Notes: a model not told the origin generated them from the sequence alone. Numbered from the stretch's first letter, positions 36,901 to 48,239 are shown. The stretch: DNA of 64,000 nt from Cyanoderma ruficeps (GCA_008694505.1 VZDJ01000219.1:15116220-15180219); one strand, 5' to 3'. Made by a program: numbers and translations.

Positions 36901-38439
36901 CTCATGGCTGTTTGGGCAGCTGGAGGCACACATCCTCCCCCAGCAGCAAACTGCACACAGGTCACACTGACCAACAGGTCCCGGGCTCCCAAAAGCCACG
37001 GGGCTGTTGGAACGTTCTGTGAGGGTTTGTTCCAGCCTGCAGCGAGGGGCCTTTCACTGCTGCTCCGAGCTGGCCCCTGGAATATGATTTGTAGGCAGAT
37101 GAAATCTAATTAGGAGAGAAAATAGATTGATATCAAGGTGAGAAAAGGCGCTCGTTATCCCAGGAACCCCGAAGCTGCCGAGTTAAAGACACTCTGCCCT
37201 CCCTCCACTTGTGCTTCTCCAGCTGCTTTGAACACTCAGCCAGGCTGAGCTGCAGCAGGCACAGGGCAAGGCCAGCCAGTGCTGTGTGCTCTGGATGACT
37301 GGAAAATAAATTATTTGTCATTCCAGGCTCGATACAAGAAGCGCACCAGCAGCTGCTGCTGCCAGAGCTGAGCTGCAGCTCCCGTCCTCCCCCAGCCCAG
37401 CAGGAGCCCAGGCACTGCCCTCCTTCCCATTCATTCCCCTGGGACTTCCATGGGGACAGGACGTCCTCTGGCCACAGGCACGGGGTGAAGGCTGTGTGTG
37501 CTCCCACGCCAGGACCCCACAGGGCTGGGTCTCAGCACTTTGTTTGCTTGGCTGGAGTCGCAGTCAACACCAAACGGGTGTAAGCTGAAAATGAAAACAG
37601 AGAAAGAACGGTGCTGTCTGTTGGAAAGATCTTACCCCTCCCCGAGACACCCCAGGAGCTGTGCCTAGGGCAGGAGATTGAAATATTAGTCTCTGTGAAA
37701 CTAGTTATGGGCTACTGGCTAATGGGCTAAATTAGTCTCCATGAAAAATTACCCCATTTGACTTTATCATAAGCCCTTGGCCACACACGCTCCAAGGAGA
37801 TAGAGATCCATTAATTAGCGCTCGTTATTGCTGCCTCAGGTGGCGTTCATTTCACCTGAGCTCTGGCAGTTGGATTCCCAGGGAATTTATTCCCCATGGA
37901 ATATTCCTAGCCGCACACCCAGGGGCTCCCAGAGCCCCCCAAGCCCAGGTAGATTTTCTGCTGTTGTCTGAGGGTCATGAGGGTCAGTTTGGGCCATTTC
38001 AGGGCAGGATCCCTCAGGTACCCCTGCCCATCACCGGTGGGCTCTGTGCCAGGCACACCCCCCAGTTGGGCTTGTTCTGCCCTTTGCCCTCCCTGTCCCC
38101 CCTCCCCTCACACAGGGGCTCAGGACCTTGTGGGGTCACACCGTGGGGTCACAGCCCCTCGGTGACCCCCCCCGACACCCAGGTGGGTGCAGTCACCCCC
38201 AGGGACCCCAGGGCCCCATCCCACAGCCCTGGGTCACTGCTGCAGGACAGCTCCTGCCTGCACCCAGATGACCTGCAGCTCCCTGGCACTGGGGTGGGCC
38301 ACACCCCCAAATTGAGGAGCCCCTTGAAGACATCGACAGGGACAGCCCCAGCCAGAGCTGCTGGGGAGGGGATGAATCCTAAGGCTTGGCAATTAAAAGC
38401 ATCTTTAGAAGTTCATGGATATTTTCAGGGAAAAAAAAT
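36901..38439. other. Unique non-coding sequence
   Basis: Mixed composition. A short direct repeat of gtggggtcaca occurs near 38,125-38,150 in a C-rich patch (38,040-38,230). No gene or CR1 was recognised. Confidence 0.45.
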
Positions 38440-39000
38440 GTAATATTAATCCTAAGCATTGAGATAAACAGCTGCACTACATTTAAAAGATGCTCTATTT
38501 ATTCTAGGGATTTTTTTTAATTATAAAATCAATGAAGTGTTAATGATTTTAAGAATTACTTCAGCTTGCTTGGAGTTTCAAAACAACTTTTTTTAGTCTA
38601 TGGCATAAATTCATAAGCTGCTCAGTTTGACCAATTTGTCAAGACAATTTCCATTAGTAAACATGAATATTTAATGAAAGGGAAAAATGGCATGAGCAAC
38701 TTCACTTAAGCGACTAATGACTTACTGGAAAACAAGTAAGATACATTAATATGCCACTTCTTTAGGTATTTGCAGAGCACAACCACCTAAATATTCAACA
38801 AGCTCCTTATTTTACCTTATCTTTATTTATATGTGTATCTGTGTGTCTGCCATTGCCATTGTTTGTAGATGTCAGCAAATCCACTCAAAAATAAACCACT
38901 TTTTTATTTAATCCAGTCACTGCTGCTTGTTTCACGTGGCTTTCACAACAGGGCCTGAGAGTCCCTTCTCCTCCTTCATTGCTAAATTGGCCAATTTGTT
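38440..39000. other. AT-rich island, candidate conserved element
   Basis: About 560 bases are AT-rich, non-repetitive and sharply bounded by GC-rich DNA on both sides. Many TAAT/ATTA cores occur, as at 38,540, 38,650-38,680 and 38,715. Together with 24,040-24,640 this is the best candidate for a long conserved non-coding element. Conservation was not tested. Confidence 0.3.
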
Positions 39001-39437
39001 TGTTTAATGGCAAATACGAAGGCTGACAACCTCACAGCACTCGTTAATGCACTGAAGGAGAGAAAATCAGTGCAAGGCTCTGAAAAACCAACTCAGGACC
39101 CAGGAGTTGCTCCAGATCTCAGACCACAGCGGGCTGCCAGGAGCAGCTGGCCGACACCAGCTTCCCAGCCCTCCCCTGGTGTGACATTCCCTGTGGAAAC
39201 ACCCCGGGGTATTTTAGAGACAAATACCAGCTGTACGGGCAGAGCCGGTGCTGCTGCAGGACCAGCGAGGATGTTTGTGACCGAGGACACGAGAGAATGG
39301 TGTCAGAGCCCGTGCAGGAATCCCTGGTTCCTCCCAGCCACGAACTGAACAGAACCAGCGATGTCCTTCCTGCCTTTGCCCTGCTTGTCCCGCTGTGGGG
39401 CGGCACCGCCACAGTGTCCCCAGCGCTGCAGAGCCCG
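39001..39437. other. Unique sequence beside minisatellite
   Basis: Composition rises from AT-rich to GC-rich. No gene was recognised. Confidence 0.4.
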
Positions 39438-39645
39438 CTGTGCCACGGGGACACCCCTCTGTGCCACGGGGACACCCCTCTGTGCCACGGGGACACCCCT
39501 CTGTGCCACGGGGACACCCCTCTGTGCCATGGGGACACCCCTCTGTGCCATGGGGAGACCCCTCTGTGCAATGGGGACACCCCTCTGTGCCATGGGGACA
39601 CCCCTCTGTGCCATGGGGACCCCTCTGTCCCGCGGGGTCACTCCT
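39438..39645. repeat. 21-bp minisatellite, nine copies plus one
   Basis: Units start at 39,438, 39,459, 39,480, 39,501, 39,522, 39,543, 39,564, 39,585 and 39,606, with a degenerate tenth at 39,625. Each has ctgtgcca, then cgggg or tgggg, then acacccct. The first four copies have CCACGGGG, and copies 5-9 have CCATGGGG or CAATGGGG. Because 21 is a multiple of three, long frames stay open through it on both strands (up to 189 codons); I do not regard these as coding. Confidence 0.97.
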
Positions 39646-41404
39646 CTGCCATGCTGCCCCGCGGGCAGGGCCCGGTGGGGCCGGGGTTCGGTGCCGGGGT
39701 GCCGCAGGGAGCCCCGGGCACCGCAGCAGCTGGGAAAAGTCATCATTGCCACGAAGGCGATCACACCCGCTGGAGAGGGAAGCCGGCGCTCCTCAGGCAG
39801 CGGCTCTCCTCCCGACTGACCTCCCCCAGCCGCAAATCGCTTTTGACAGGCGCTCACAAATCCTAAAGTGAAAAGCTGTTTCCTTTAGTCGCTATCCCCG
39901 TAAAATACACTGACTCTCTTAATTGCATGCTTAGTTTTTTTCCAAAGGCTCTACCCATGCATGTAGGCAATAACTCAAGCTGAGAGGCAAGGGACCATGT
40001 AATAGAGCAAGAGCAGTGCAGCCTGGTGGAAAACATCCCAGCCCAGCGCCCAGGGGACTCTGTGGGGCCAGCACCAGCTCCCCGGGGACGCCTCCCACAC
40101 GCCAGCTGAGCTTCTGTGCCGGGGAACTGCTGTCCCTGGTGCTGCAGAGCCGCAGCTCGGAGCCGGCAGGGTCACACACAGCTCCGCTTCTCTCCTGCTC
40201 TCACACGTACCCGCGGTGGGCTGCCCGGCCACACTGAGGAGCCAGCAGCCCAAATTCCTGCCAGCTGCATCTGTGGTTTGTGTGCCAGAGCCGCTCCTTG
40301 CTGCGGGTGCAGCCACAGGGGCCCTGCTGACACCCTCTGAGGGTCAGAGATCCCCAGGGCTCAGCGCAGCCCTGCGCTGCTGTGCACTGGGCTGGGGAAC
40401 ACTTTGTGCCCAGGCTGTGCCCGGTGGTGGCTGTTAGAGGTGAAACGTGGGAATAAAGGCTCACGAAATGAGGGGATTCCCAGCCCCACGTCGGCATTCA
40501 CTGGGCTCTTCCCCTCAGCTGCCAGCAGCAAAACCAGCAGGTCCAGGAGCTGTCAGTGGAGCAGGAGCCCCACAGCTCCCTTAGAACACCAGAAAAATCA
40601 TGAAAAAACAACTTTGCCTTAATTCTCCTTTCAAAGTATGGAAAGAGCAAAACCATTGCTCTTTACTGCAACAGGGTGACAAGCAAGGGTTCAGAGCACA
40701 AACACCTGTGTGACACCTCCAGCTGACCCCGCAGAGGGCTCCTGTCCCACAGCACATCAGCAGCTCTGCTGGAGAGCCAGAAATGCCTCAGTGCCTTTTA
40801 CAGCCTGGATGCCAAACCTGCGTGTCCTGGCCCCAGGAGAGCCCTTGGCAAACCCCAGGCAGGTTCCCACAGGGCTGGGAATGCCTGAGCAGAGCTGTGG
40901 GATCTCAGTGCTGTCGACAGGAGCAGCACCAATGGATTTCTGTGGGATCAGAGGGGACAGGGAGCTGCTCTCAGCCAGGGCCCACCGAGATCAAACAGCG
41001 CTCTCTGCCCAAAGCAGCACCCGCCGACCTGCAAATCTTCACAGATAATCTCTGCTGGGCACGTTTCTACCCTAACTCCAGAACATCAAAAGTGTTCCAG
41101 CCAACCAATTTTAAGTGAATTTGATATGGATTTACTCATGGCAGGGTTTGTTTGAAGTCTGCAACAAGACACCTTTACGCTCTTTCAGCCCTAAGCATCC
41201 TTCTGCTGTGCTTCAAGGTAGACCAGCAAAAAGAAAACAAAAAAAAACCAAAACAATCCAAATCCGAAAATTAAAAAGCAATTAAAAAGATTCCTCTGAA
41301 AAGAGGAAATTATAAGAAAATACACCTGATAGAGGCCCACACCACCCCAGAGAGCCCTTGGCATCATCACAGCCCAGGGATTTGCAGCCCCTTTTCCATG
41401 GGAT
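39646..41404. other. GC-rich sequence with CpG cluster
   Basis: A CpG-rich patch adjoins the array at 39,630-39,740 (cgcgggcaggg, ccggggttcgg). The rest is unique, GC-rich to 41,050 and AT-rich at 41,220-41,330. No gene or repeat family was recognised. Confidence 0.45.
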
Positions 41405-41573
41405 GGGCTCAGGAAGGCAGAGGGATCAGAGGGATCCCCCGGGCTCGGGAAGGCAGAGGGATCAGAGGGATCCCCCGGGCTCGGGAAGGCAGAGGGATCA
41501 GAGGGATCCCCCGGGCTCGGGAAGGCAGAGGGATCAGAGGGATCCCCTGGGCTCGGGAAGGCAGAGGGAGCAC
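41405..41573. repeat. 36-bp G-rich minisatellite, 4.7 copies
   Basis: Units start at 41,405, 41,441, 41,477, 41,513 and 41,549. Each contains gggctcggg, aaggcagaggg and atcagaggg in order, followed by a run of C, so each unit has four GGG tracts on the plus strand with spacers of 3, 8 and 6 bases. The middle copies are almost identical to one another. Confidence 0.96.
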
Positions 41574-42603
41574 CAGAGCCGAGGCTCGAAGCTGCAGCGA
41601 CCCCTCCACGGCCCCCGGGGCAGAGCAGATCCCGCTCCGCACAAAAAGCAGCTTCAGGGGGTTCCTCACCCGCAGACTCGGACTGCTGAGGGCTCAGCTG
41701 GCGCTGTGAAACCAAGAGGAGGAGAACAGAACTGAAGGAAATAAGGATGCAGACAGAGGAGTACGAAGGATTCTCGGGAGGAGGAGGAACAAAGGGAAAA
41801 GATCAGTTAGACACAGGCCGGACTCACAGGTTTAGAATTCTGTACCTAACTCTGCCAAAAGTTATTTCAGTTATTTATCCAACTCTACCACGGTGTCTTC
41901 CACGTCCATCCCCCCTAAAAGCAACAGAAATAACTACATCCTCACAACTTTTCAGAGAGTTCCCTGCAGTTCTCTGAGTCACAGCCAAAATTCTGTCTGG
42001 AGCGGTTATTTTGGGTATGACTTTATCACCAGGGAATGAAGGAATTAAAAAATAACTTCTTTTCTGGTCAGAGTTTATTGCCACATTTCATATTTCATTC
42101 TGAATTTCATTTTTTCAGTATATTCCTTTTCTGGAGCAACATTCATGGAGATGACATAAGCAGGGTGCTTGGACAGCAGCCTTCCCGCACAGGGACTTTA
42201 TTTGGAAGTGTATAAAACCCTAAGAACTAATAAAATATTCTTGACTCCCGAGGCGAAGCGCGTGCGAGATAAGAAGGGTCAACGCCGAATGGATTATAAA
42301 CACACAAGTTTCTCCAAATTCCCTTCCCCCACCCAGTTTTAATACAAAATAAGATAAAATACAAAAATAGCTTTGAGCGTGCTTGAAACTTTAATCCCAG
42401 AGTGGAGGAGTGGGGAGCGCTGCTGGGTTGCCTTATCACAGCCCCTTGGCCTGCCGTGGGAGACGCGGCATCCCCAGGGAGGATGGAGCCAGGCAGGGCC
42501 AATAACAGCGTCACCAAATTCCACTGCCACCTCCTCACAACAACAACAGCACCGCGGGGAGGGTTCGAATCCACACCCCAGGGCAGGCAGGAAAAAATAC
42601 TGC
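41574..42603. other. Unique non-coding sequence
   Basis: CpG-rich near the array (41,575-41,690), then AT-rich at 41,830-42,400. At 42,562-42,572 there is a perfect match to the RNA polymerase III B box, discussed under rejected items. No gene was recognised. Confidence 0.45.
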
Positions 42604-42790
42604 AATTCCTTGCACATTATATAGATATATATATATATATTTGAATTCATTGCACATTTTATACAGATATATAAACTGAATCCCTTGCACATATATATGT
42701 AAGAAAACTGGACTTGACTGCACACACATATAAAAGAGAATTCATTGTACATCTATACCCACAAAAACACTTCGCTTTAATGTGCACAAG
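42604..42790. repeat. AT-rich degenerate tandem repeat, ~34 bp
   Basis: Five degenerate units each begin with a form of aattcattgcacat followed by an AT-rich run. They start at about 42,604, 42,644, 42,679, 42,711 and 42,739. The spacing falls steadily: 40, 35, 32 and 28 bases. The first unit is lengthened by a (TA)n microsatellite (about 42,619-42,640). This is the only AT-rich minisatellite in the window. Confidence 0.75.
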
Positions 42791-43261
42791 TAAAGCTTTC
42801 ATTTCCATTAATTTGCACGATAAACATCTTCACTAATTATACACTGTGCTTACACTAATCACCTGCCTGAAGCCATCAGATTTTATGTGGGCTCCTGCCA
42901 GATCTCATAAAGCAAATAGGGCTGGATCAGATGCTTGGGTGAAAACCTCCTGCACCCTGATGTTAAAATCACATACTCAGCTGCAATTCTTCCTTCTAAG
43001 CGGGCAGAAAAGCTGCCAATTCTCAGTGAGGCTGCCTCCCATCCTGCCCACTCGATGCCTTCAGACATCCCAAAATCAGCTCATGGTTTTCTCCCCTTTT
43101 CTTCCCCCCGCCCCGCAGACTTATTTTTGCTGTCTACCAGAATTCCAGCTCCCTGCTGGGTTTGTCCTTCCAGCTCCCATTCCTGCCCCAAGTGCTCCTC
43201 ATCCAGAAATCGCTGCATGGCAGGAGCAGCTCTGTGCATTTTGTGTGTGATAGAGANTGTG
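42791..43261. other. Unique non-coding sequence
   Basis: AT-rich to 42,900, then GC-richer. At its right edge a segment of about 15 bases (tgtgtgatagaga) is duplicated around an unresolved base at 43,257. Confidence 0.45.
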
Positions 43262-43475
43262 TGATGGAGAGAGAATCCTTCCCTGTGAGGGTGGGCAGGC
43301 CCTGGCACAGGGTGCCCAGAGCAGCTGTGGCTACCCCTGGATCCCTGGCAGTGTCCCAGGCCAGGCTGGACAGGGCTTGGAGCAGCCTGGGACCGCGGAA
43401 GGTGTCCCTGCCCATAGTTGGGGTGGAATGAAGTGATTCTCGAGGTCCCTTCCAACCCAAACCCTTCTGGAAGTC
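43262..43475 (+). mobile_element. CR1 LINE 3'-end copy
   Basis: Sense CR1 3' region of about 210 bases with the ggcacagggtgcccagag, ggccaggctggac, gcttggagcagcctggga and cttccaacccaaacccttct blocks. It lacks four bases (actg) present in the copies at 16,575 and 32,622. The left end abuts a short duplicated gtgtgatagaga segment, which might be part of the insertion site. Confidence 0.94.
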
Positions 43476-45044
43476 AGGAATTCCAGCCTGAGCAGGGATT
43501 TCTCTTTGGTTGTGGGCAGGATAGAGAGTGCAAACCAAAAGAAAGAGTTAAAAGCCAACTGCCAAACTTGCCAGACTCCGTCCCAGTGGTTTACTCTGGC
43601 ACACCCAGAGGATCAGGGCGCCCTGCAGCCCCTCAGCAGGGCAGGGCCACCTCCCCACGCCAGCAGGGAACGGAGGGGCTCCTGGAGCCCTCCTCCTCCT
43701 CCTCCTCCTCCTCCTCTCCCCAGATGCCCTGAAGCGATCGGTTTTTTCATGATTAACTTCCTGCCACAGCAGCAGCCCCACACCATCCTGAGCACTCTCA
43801 CGTTCCTCTGTGAATGAAATTAAACACCAGACACAAGTTGCCAGGATGAATGGACACCCTGAGCTCTTCTCCAGCCTGAGCAACCACGGGCAACACCCAG
43901 GGCCAGGTTTGGGAGGGGTCAGTAAAGAGCTCAGCTGCTTTTCTATTCCCAGGCTCTGATCCAATGAGGTCAAAACTAGTATTCCATTAAAATAATTGGA
44001 AGTGTTGAACCATTCCATGATAATTTAATTTCCTACTTAAATATATATAAAACAACCAGGCTGGAATGACCCTTAGCCATGCATATATTTAAAAAGTCAA
44101 AATTACTCCCAAAACATACAGAATAAAATTATTTTTCGTGTTGACTATCACATACAGCAGTGGCTACAGCAGCCTCACACACCTCAAAATTTGATATGAA
44201 ACCATTCTGGAAAGGATGCAGACACAGCAATTAAAGTTTCACTGGGCTGGAGGTGTTTGGTTTTCCGTCTCAGCCAACCTTCTCTGTGCCCTCTTCTTAA
44301 GAAAGGTACAAAAAATCCTTTACTTTTAAAATTTTGTTTTTAGAACTTTTTTTTCTGATTAAAACAGCTTCTCTCTGAGCACCTTGTCTTTAGAGGAGAG
44401 GAATAACAATTGTATTTTATTTCTCATGAAAAATTAATCAAAGCAGAGAAGCAAAATACATTTGTTCTATAGTTTCCAAAATGGACTTTAACAAATGGAC
44501 TGTAAAACTCTGCAGTTTGCTGCAGAATCAGCACCTTGGGGTGGAATTTGCTTTTCAATGCTGACCGCCCATGAAGATCAGCCCAGCAGCAGTCAAAGCA
44601 GTTATCCTGGATTTCAGAGCAAGTCATTTGTCACCAGACCACAGGAGAAAACGGGCACTAACATGCAGGCAATCAATTCACCTTCTCCGCTCATGACAAA
44701 GCTCAAAGCCACTCAGTGCAGACGCAGCTGCCATAACCGCGGTGCCTCCTGCCGTCCCTGTGCCCTGGGCTGGGGCTCCTGCCTTGTCCCTGTCCCACTG
44801 CACGGGTGCTGGAGCAGTGGCACTGGTGCCAGGGCTCAGCCACACCACTGTCCCCAGGGCCTGGGGAGCACAGGGGCTGTGACAGCAGGAATCACAGGGG
44901 TGGCTTTGTGCAGCCCCACGCCCCGCAGCAGATGGAGGTGTGGGCACAGAGCCGCTTCCCAGGAGCTGCCACCCAAAACCTCCTGCCTGGCACGGAGAGG
45001 AACACGGGCAGGTGAGCCACCCCACACAGCCCTGCAGAGAGGGG
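43476..45044. other. Unique sequence with CCT microsatellite
   Basis: A (CCT)n run lies at 43,691-43,717. From 44,030 to 44,540 the sequence is AT-rich. A 347-codon plus-strand frame (44,495-45,538) starts here but depends on the minisatellite at 45,045. Confidence 0.45.
43691..43717. repeat. (CCT)n microsatellite
   Basis: About nine perfect TCC/CCT units, followed by cccc. Confidence 0.95.
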
Positions 45045-45264
45045 CCCTGCCCTGCACGGGAGGGCCCTGCCCTGCACAGGGGGGAACCTGCCCTGCACAG
45101 GGGGGAACCCTGCCCTGCACAGGGGGGAACCCTGCCCTGCACAGGGGGGAACCCTGCCCTGCACAGGGGGACCCTGCCATGCACAGGGGGACCCTGCCCT
45201 GCACAGGGGGGAACCTGCCCTGCACAGGGGGACCCTGCCCTGCACAGGGGGATCCTGCCCTGCA
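45045..45264. repeat. 18-22-bp minisatellite, ~10 copies
   Basis: About ten units contain ccctgcacaggg followed by variable G and gaac or gac. The conserved core is an inverted repeat (CCCTG-CA-CAGGG). Length variation comes mostly from the G run (four to six Gs) and from gaac versus gac. Confidence 0.95.
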
Positions 45265-47151
45265 GCCATCAGGATGCTCAGCTGTGCCCAGGAGAGCTGC
45301 AGCAGGGTCAGGGCCCAGCAGTGGGCAGGGACAGTGGCAGGGAGGGAACCCATGGTACGCAGGGAGCCCACGGCAGGCAGGGAGGGAAGGAACCCACGGC
45401 AGCCAGGGAATGATGCTCCTGTCCCACCTGGGGGCTGCTGGAGCAGGAGGATCCGGGACCCAGGAGCCACGGGCTGCTAACGCTTCCTGTCACCAAACTC
45501 TTCAAAATCCATCTTCAGCAGTGAAAGGCCGTGTTTAAAAGTGGTTTAACAGATGTAGAGAGTGGATTTGACAGGACAAAGGTCCTCCAAGTCACGCAAA
45601 TGTCATTCTCTGCAGTGTAAAACCTGACAGGAAAATACAGTGCCAGTGTAAGCCTCGGAGGAGCAGAACCCAGCTGAAACCCTGTTCCTCCCCAGGCTAC
45701 CAGCACTTCTGCTCTCTGGAGGTGACATTCACTCTCTCCAGAGGACCAGGACAATTGTGGCCGAGTGCACGGAGCCATGTTAGTGATTTCTGAAGCCCCC
45801 AGTTTGCACCCAGACAAAAGGAGTCACAGCCAAATGACAGGCATGGCTTGGCACAGGAGCACCTCATGGTCACCAGAGCCCTGAGAGTTTCCCTGTGGGG
45901 AGCAGCAGCCCCGTGACCCCAAGAGCTGCTGACAGGATTCAGTCTTCCTCCACTGCGCCGGCAATGGCTGGACTTTTACCAAAAGCTCTGCCTTTGGAGG
46001 AGTTTGCAAGAGGGTTAATTTCAACTTTTCCCACTGCAAGTGATGTTCCCCCTCTCCCCTTCTCAAATGCAAAGCATTTATTAAAGCAGCATTGATTTCC
46101 CATCCCTTCGTCAGCTCCCGTTTGGTCGGGAAGCTTAATAAACCCTTCCTGGCACACAATGAAAAATGGCCAGTTGAATTCAGACGAGAGTTTGTGAGCA
46201 GTGTCTTTCCTCATTAAAATCAAACTGCCTGCGCAGGAGAGGAGTGTGCCCGGCATGTGGTGGTGGGTGGGTGAGTGGGGAGCCCGTGGGATGGAGCAGG
46301 AGAGGCACCGGGAGCTGCCAGCCCACTCAGCCGTGGGTGCAGCGGGGTGGAAGCTGCACAGAGCCTGCCAAGGGGCATCTCTGCGCCCAGCCACTGCCTC
46401 CCAGGACAGGCTGTCCCTCCACCTGAGCTTCCCTGCTTCTCCCCCTGGCCAGCAATCCCGGGCCCTGCTCCCTCACCACAGGCTCCTCTCTGCTCCTCCC
46501 GCTGCCCACCCCACACCCAAAGCCCCGATGGTTCATCAGTGCAGTTAATCACCATGGATTTGGTCCAAGATAAAAAGCAATTCAAGGCTTATGCCTCATT
46601 ATAATGCTCAGATTCACCGTATCCATGGGGTAACCTGAAAATAACTACTGTAGGAAGAGATCCCAGCCAGGGAAGTGTCAGAAACACAACACACCAGTAC
46701 GTGTGCTGTAGCCAAAGACAGGTTAAGAAATAGAAAATTCCAATTCAAGATATATTTATAATTCATTTTCAGTGGAAGAAAAAAAAAATTCTCTTACCTA
46801 TAGTTGAGCTCTAAATGTTTTTTTGAAAACAAGCACAAAAGAAACAGGAATGTAGCAAAGCTGAAGCTTGATTTTTAGTTTGAAAATACTTGAGGGAACA
46901 ATTTTCCTGCTGCAGCTTCAGGTGGGTTATTTTGCCATTAGTCCAGGAACTGGTTTGTTGGGTTTTTTTAACGCCTGTGATTGTTCAGCAAATTACAGTG
47001 TTTGCAGCTGCCATCCGAGACACCGTTGTGCTGATTTCTGGTTCACTGAACACAAAATTCCTTTTGCACCCCACAGAGACCCACTCCAAGCTGCTGCACA
47101 GCGTGAGGAAAGGCTCTCCACTCACCACCCAGACCCCAGCACCTCCCAGCT
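45265..47151. other. Unique sequence with a degenerate repeat
   Basis: A poorly ordered repeat of gcagggaggga and acccacggca occurs at about 45,338-45,407. The rest is unique, AT-rich at 46,600-46,990. An A run lies at 46,778-46,788. No gene or CR1 was recognised. Confidence 0.45.
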
Positions 47152-47235
47152 CCCACAGAGCCCCTATAAATAGAAGGTGTCCCACAGAACCCCCATAAAC
47201 AGAAGTCCCACAGAACCCCTACAAAGGGGGGGTGT
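47152..47235. repeat. 26-29-bp tandem repeat, 3 copies
   Basis: Copies start at 47,152, 47,181 and 47,207, each opening cccacagagcccc or cccacagaacccc. The first contains tataaata, changed to cataaaca and tacaaagg in the others. Confidence 0.9.
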
Positions 47236-48125
47236 CCCCCAGCAAGTGCCAAGGGTGGCAGTGCCAGGAGGGCAGCAGGGCCCAGGCCCCGAGGGAAGGA
47301 TGTGCCCAGCGGGGTCTCCTGGACACGTCCCTACATGGCCACGTGTCTCCCTCCAGCAGCCTCACTTCCCTTTACCCACGTCCCAGTTGCCTTGTTGATG
47401 AGTCCCTTTCCCACATTAAAAACAGGCTCTGGAGCCTTTCCTGCTTCTCAGTATCGGGGAAGGTTTTGAAGCTTTGCAGAGAATATGTAAGATGAATATT
47501 ATGATCTCACCTTTTTATACTTGCTGAATATTTAAAGGGTTTTAGCTCCCTTAAAATAAATCCTTTCCAAGTGGAAGGACAGAGGGCTACTGTTTCCATA
47601 ACAACCACTCCTCAGAAAATCTTCTTTTGGTAAATACAGCAGAATTAACTGCATAGTTTTAATATTTAATGGTATCCTGTTAGACATGTATGAAAAAAGG
47701 TAAACTTTAGTTCACCTTGGCTCTCTCCCACCTGTCTCATTGAGCAAAACCTGGTTCCTTTCAGAGAGTAAGAGAGGAGCCCCCGTGAGCTCATTCACTG
47801 CGCTGCTGAGCAGCTGATGGGCACCCCTGGAAATGAAATAAGATTGAAAATTGCTGATGCATCTTCCATCACTGCAATTTCCACAAGGTTAGAACAAGTC
47901 ACTTTGGATAAAATCTTGGAAGAGCCAGGGCAACTGTGTGGGTAATAAACACGAAAAGGCAATCTCTGCTCTGCATTAGGTGGTAGGTGGGGACAAAATG
48001 GAATTGAGGCTCCTGGCAGAAATCCTCAAATCAAAGTGTGATTTCCCTGATTTGAATATGGAGGAGAGAGGCAGCTCCAGGGGTCTCACACCCTGTACAG
48101 CCTGCCCAGCAGGCAAGGAAACATG
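47236..48125. other. Unique non-coding sequence
   Basis: GC-rich to 47,400, AT-rich at 47,480-47,720 and 47,830-48,060. No gene was recognised. Confidence 0.45.
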
Positions 48126-48239
48126 CCCCATCCCTGGAGGTGTCCAAGGCCAGGCTGGACAGGGCTTGGAGCACCCAGGGCAGGGTTGGCACAAGAAGAG
48201 CTCCAGGGTCCCCTCCAGCCCAAACCACTCAGGGATTTG
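48126..48239 (+). mobile_element. CR1 LINE 3'-end fragment
   Basis: Sense CR1 tail with the caaggccaggctggacaggg block, then a divergent middle, then cctccagcccaaaccactc. It is more diverged than the copies at 16,575, 32,622 and 43,262. Confidence 0.87.

Noticed and set aside
39297..39866. Open frames of 150-190 codons on both strands encoding 7-residue repeats
   Set aside because: A 21-bp unit keeps every frame in phase, so a lack of stop codons on both strands follows from the repeat and does not indicate a repeat protein.
42562..42572. Perfect RNA polymerase III B box (ggttcgaatcc)
   Set aside because: No A box lies at a suitable distance upstream, and no cloverleaf or acceptor-stem pairing could be made, so it is not a tRNA. 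A tRNA-derived SINE remnant is possible but has no other support.
44495..45538. 347-codon plus-strand open frame
   Set aside because: It depends on the 18-22-bp minisatellite at 45,045. The minus strand is open across the same stretch, which is typical of GC-rich repeats.
47165..47172. Consensus TATA box tataaata
   Set aside because: It lies in the first copy of a three-copy tandem repeat, is altered in the other copies, and has no CpG cluster, initiator or exon downstream.
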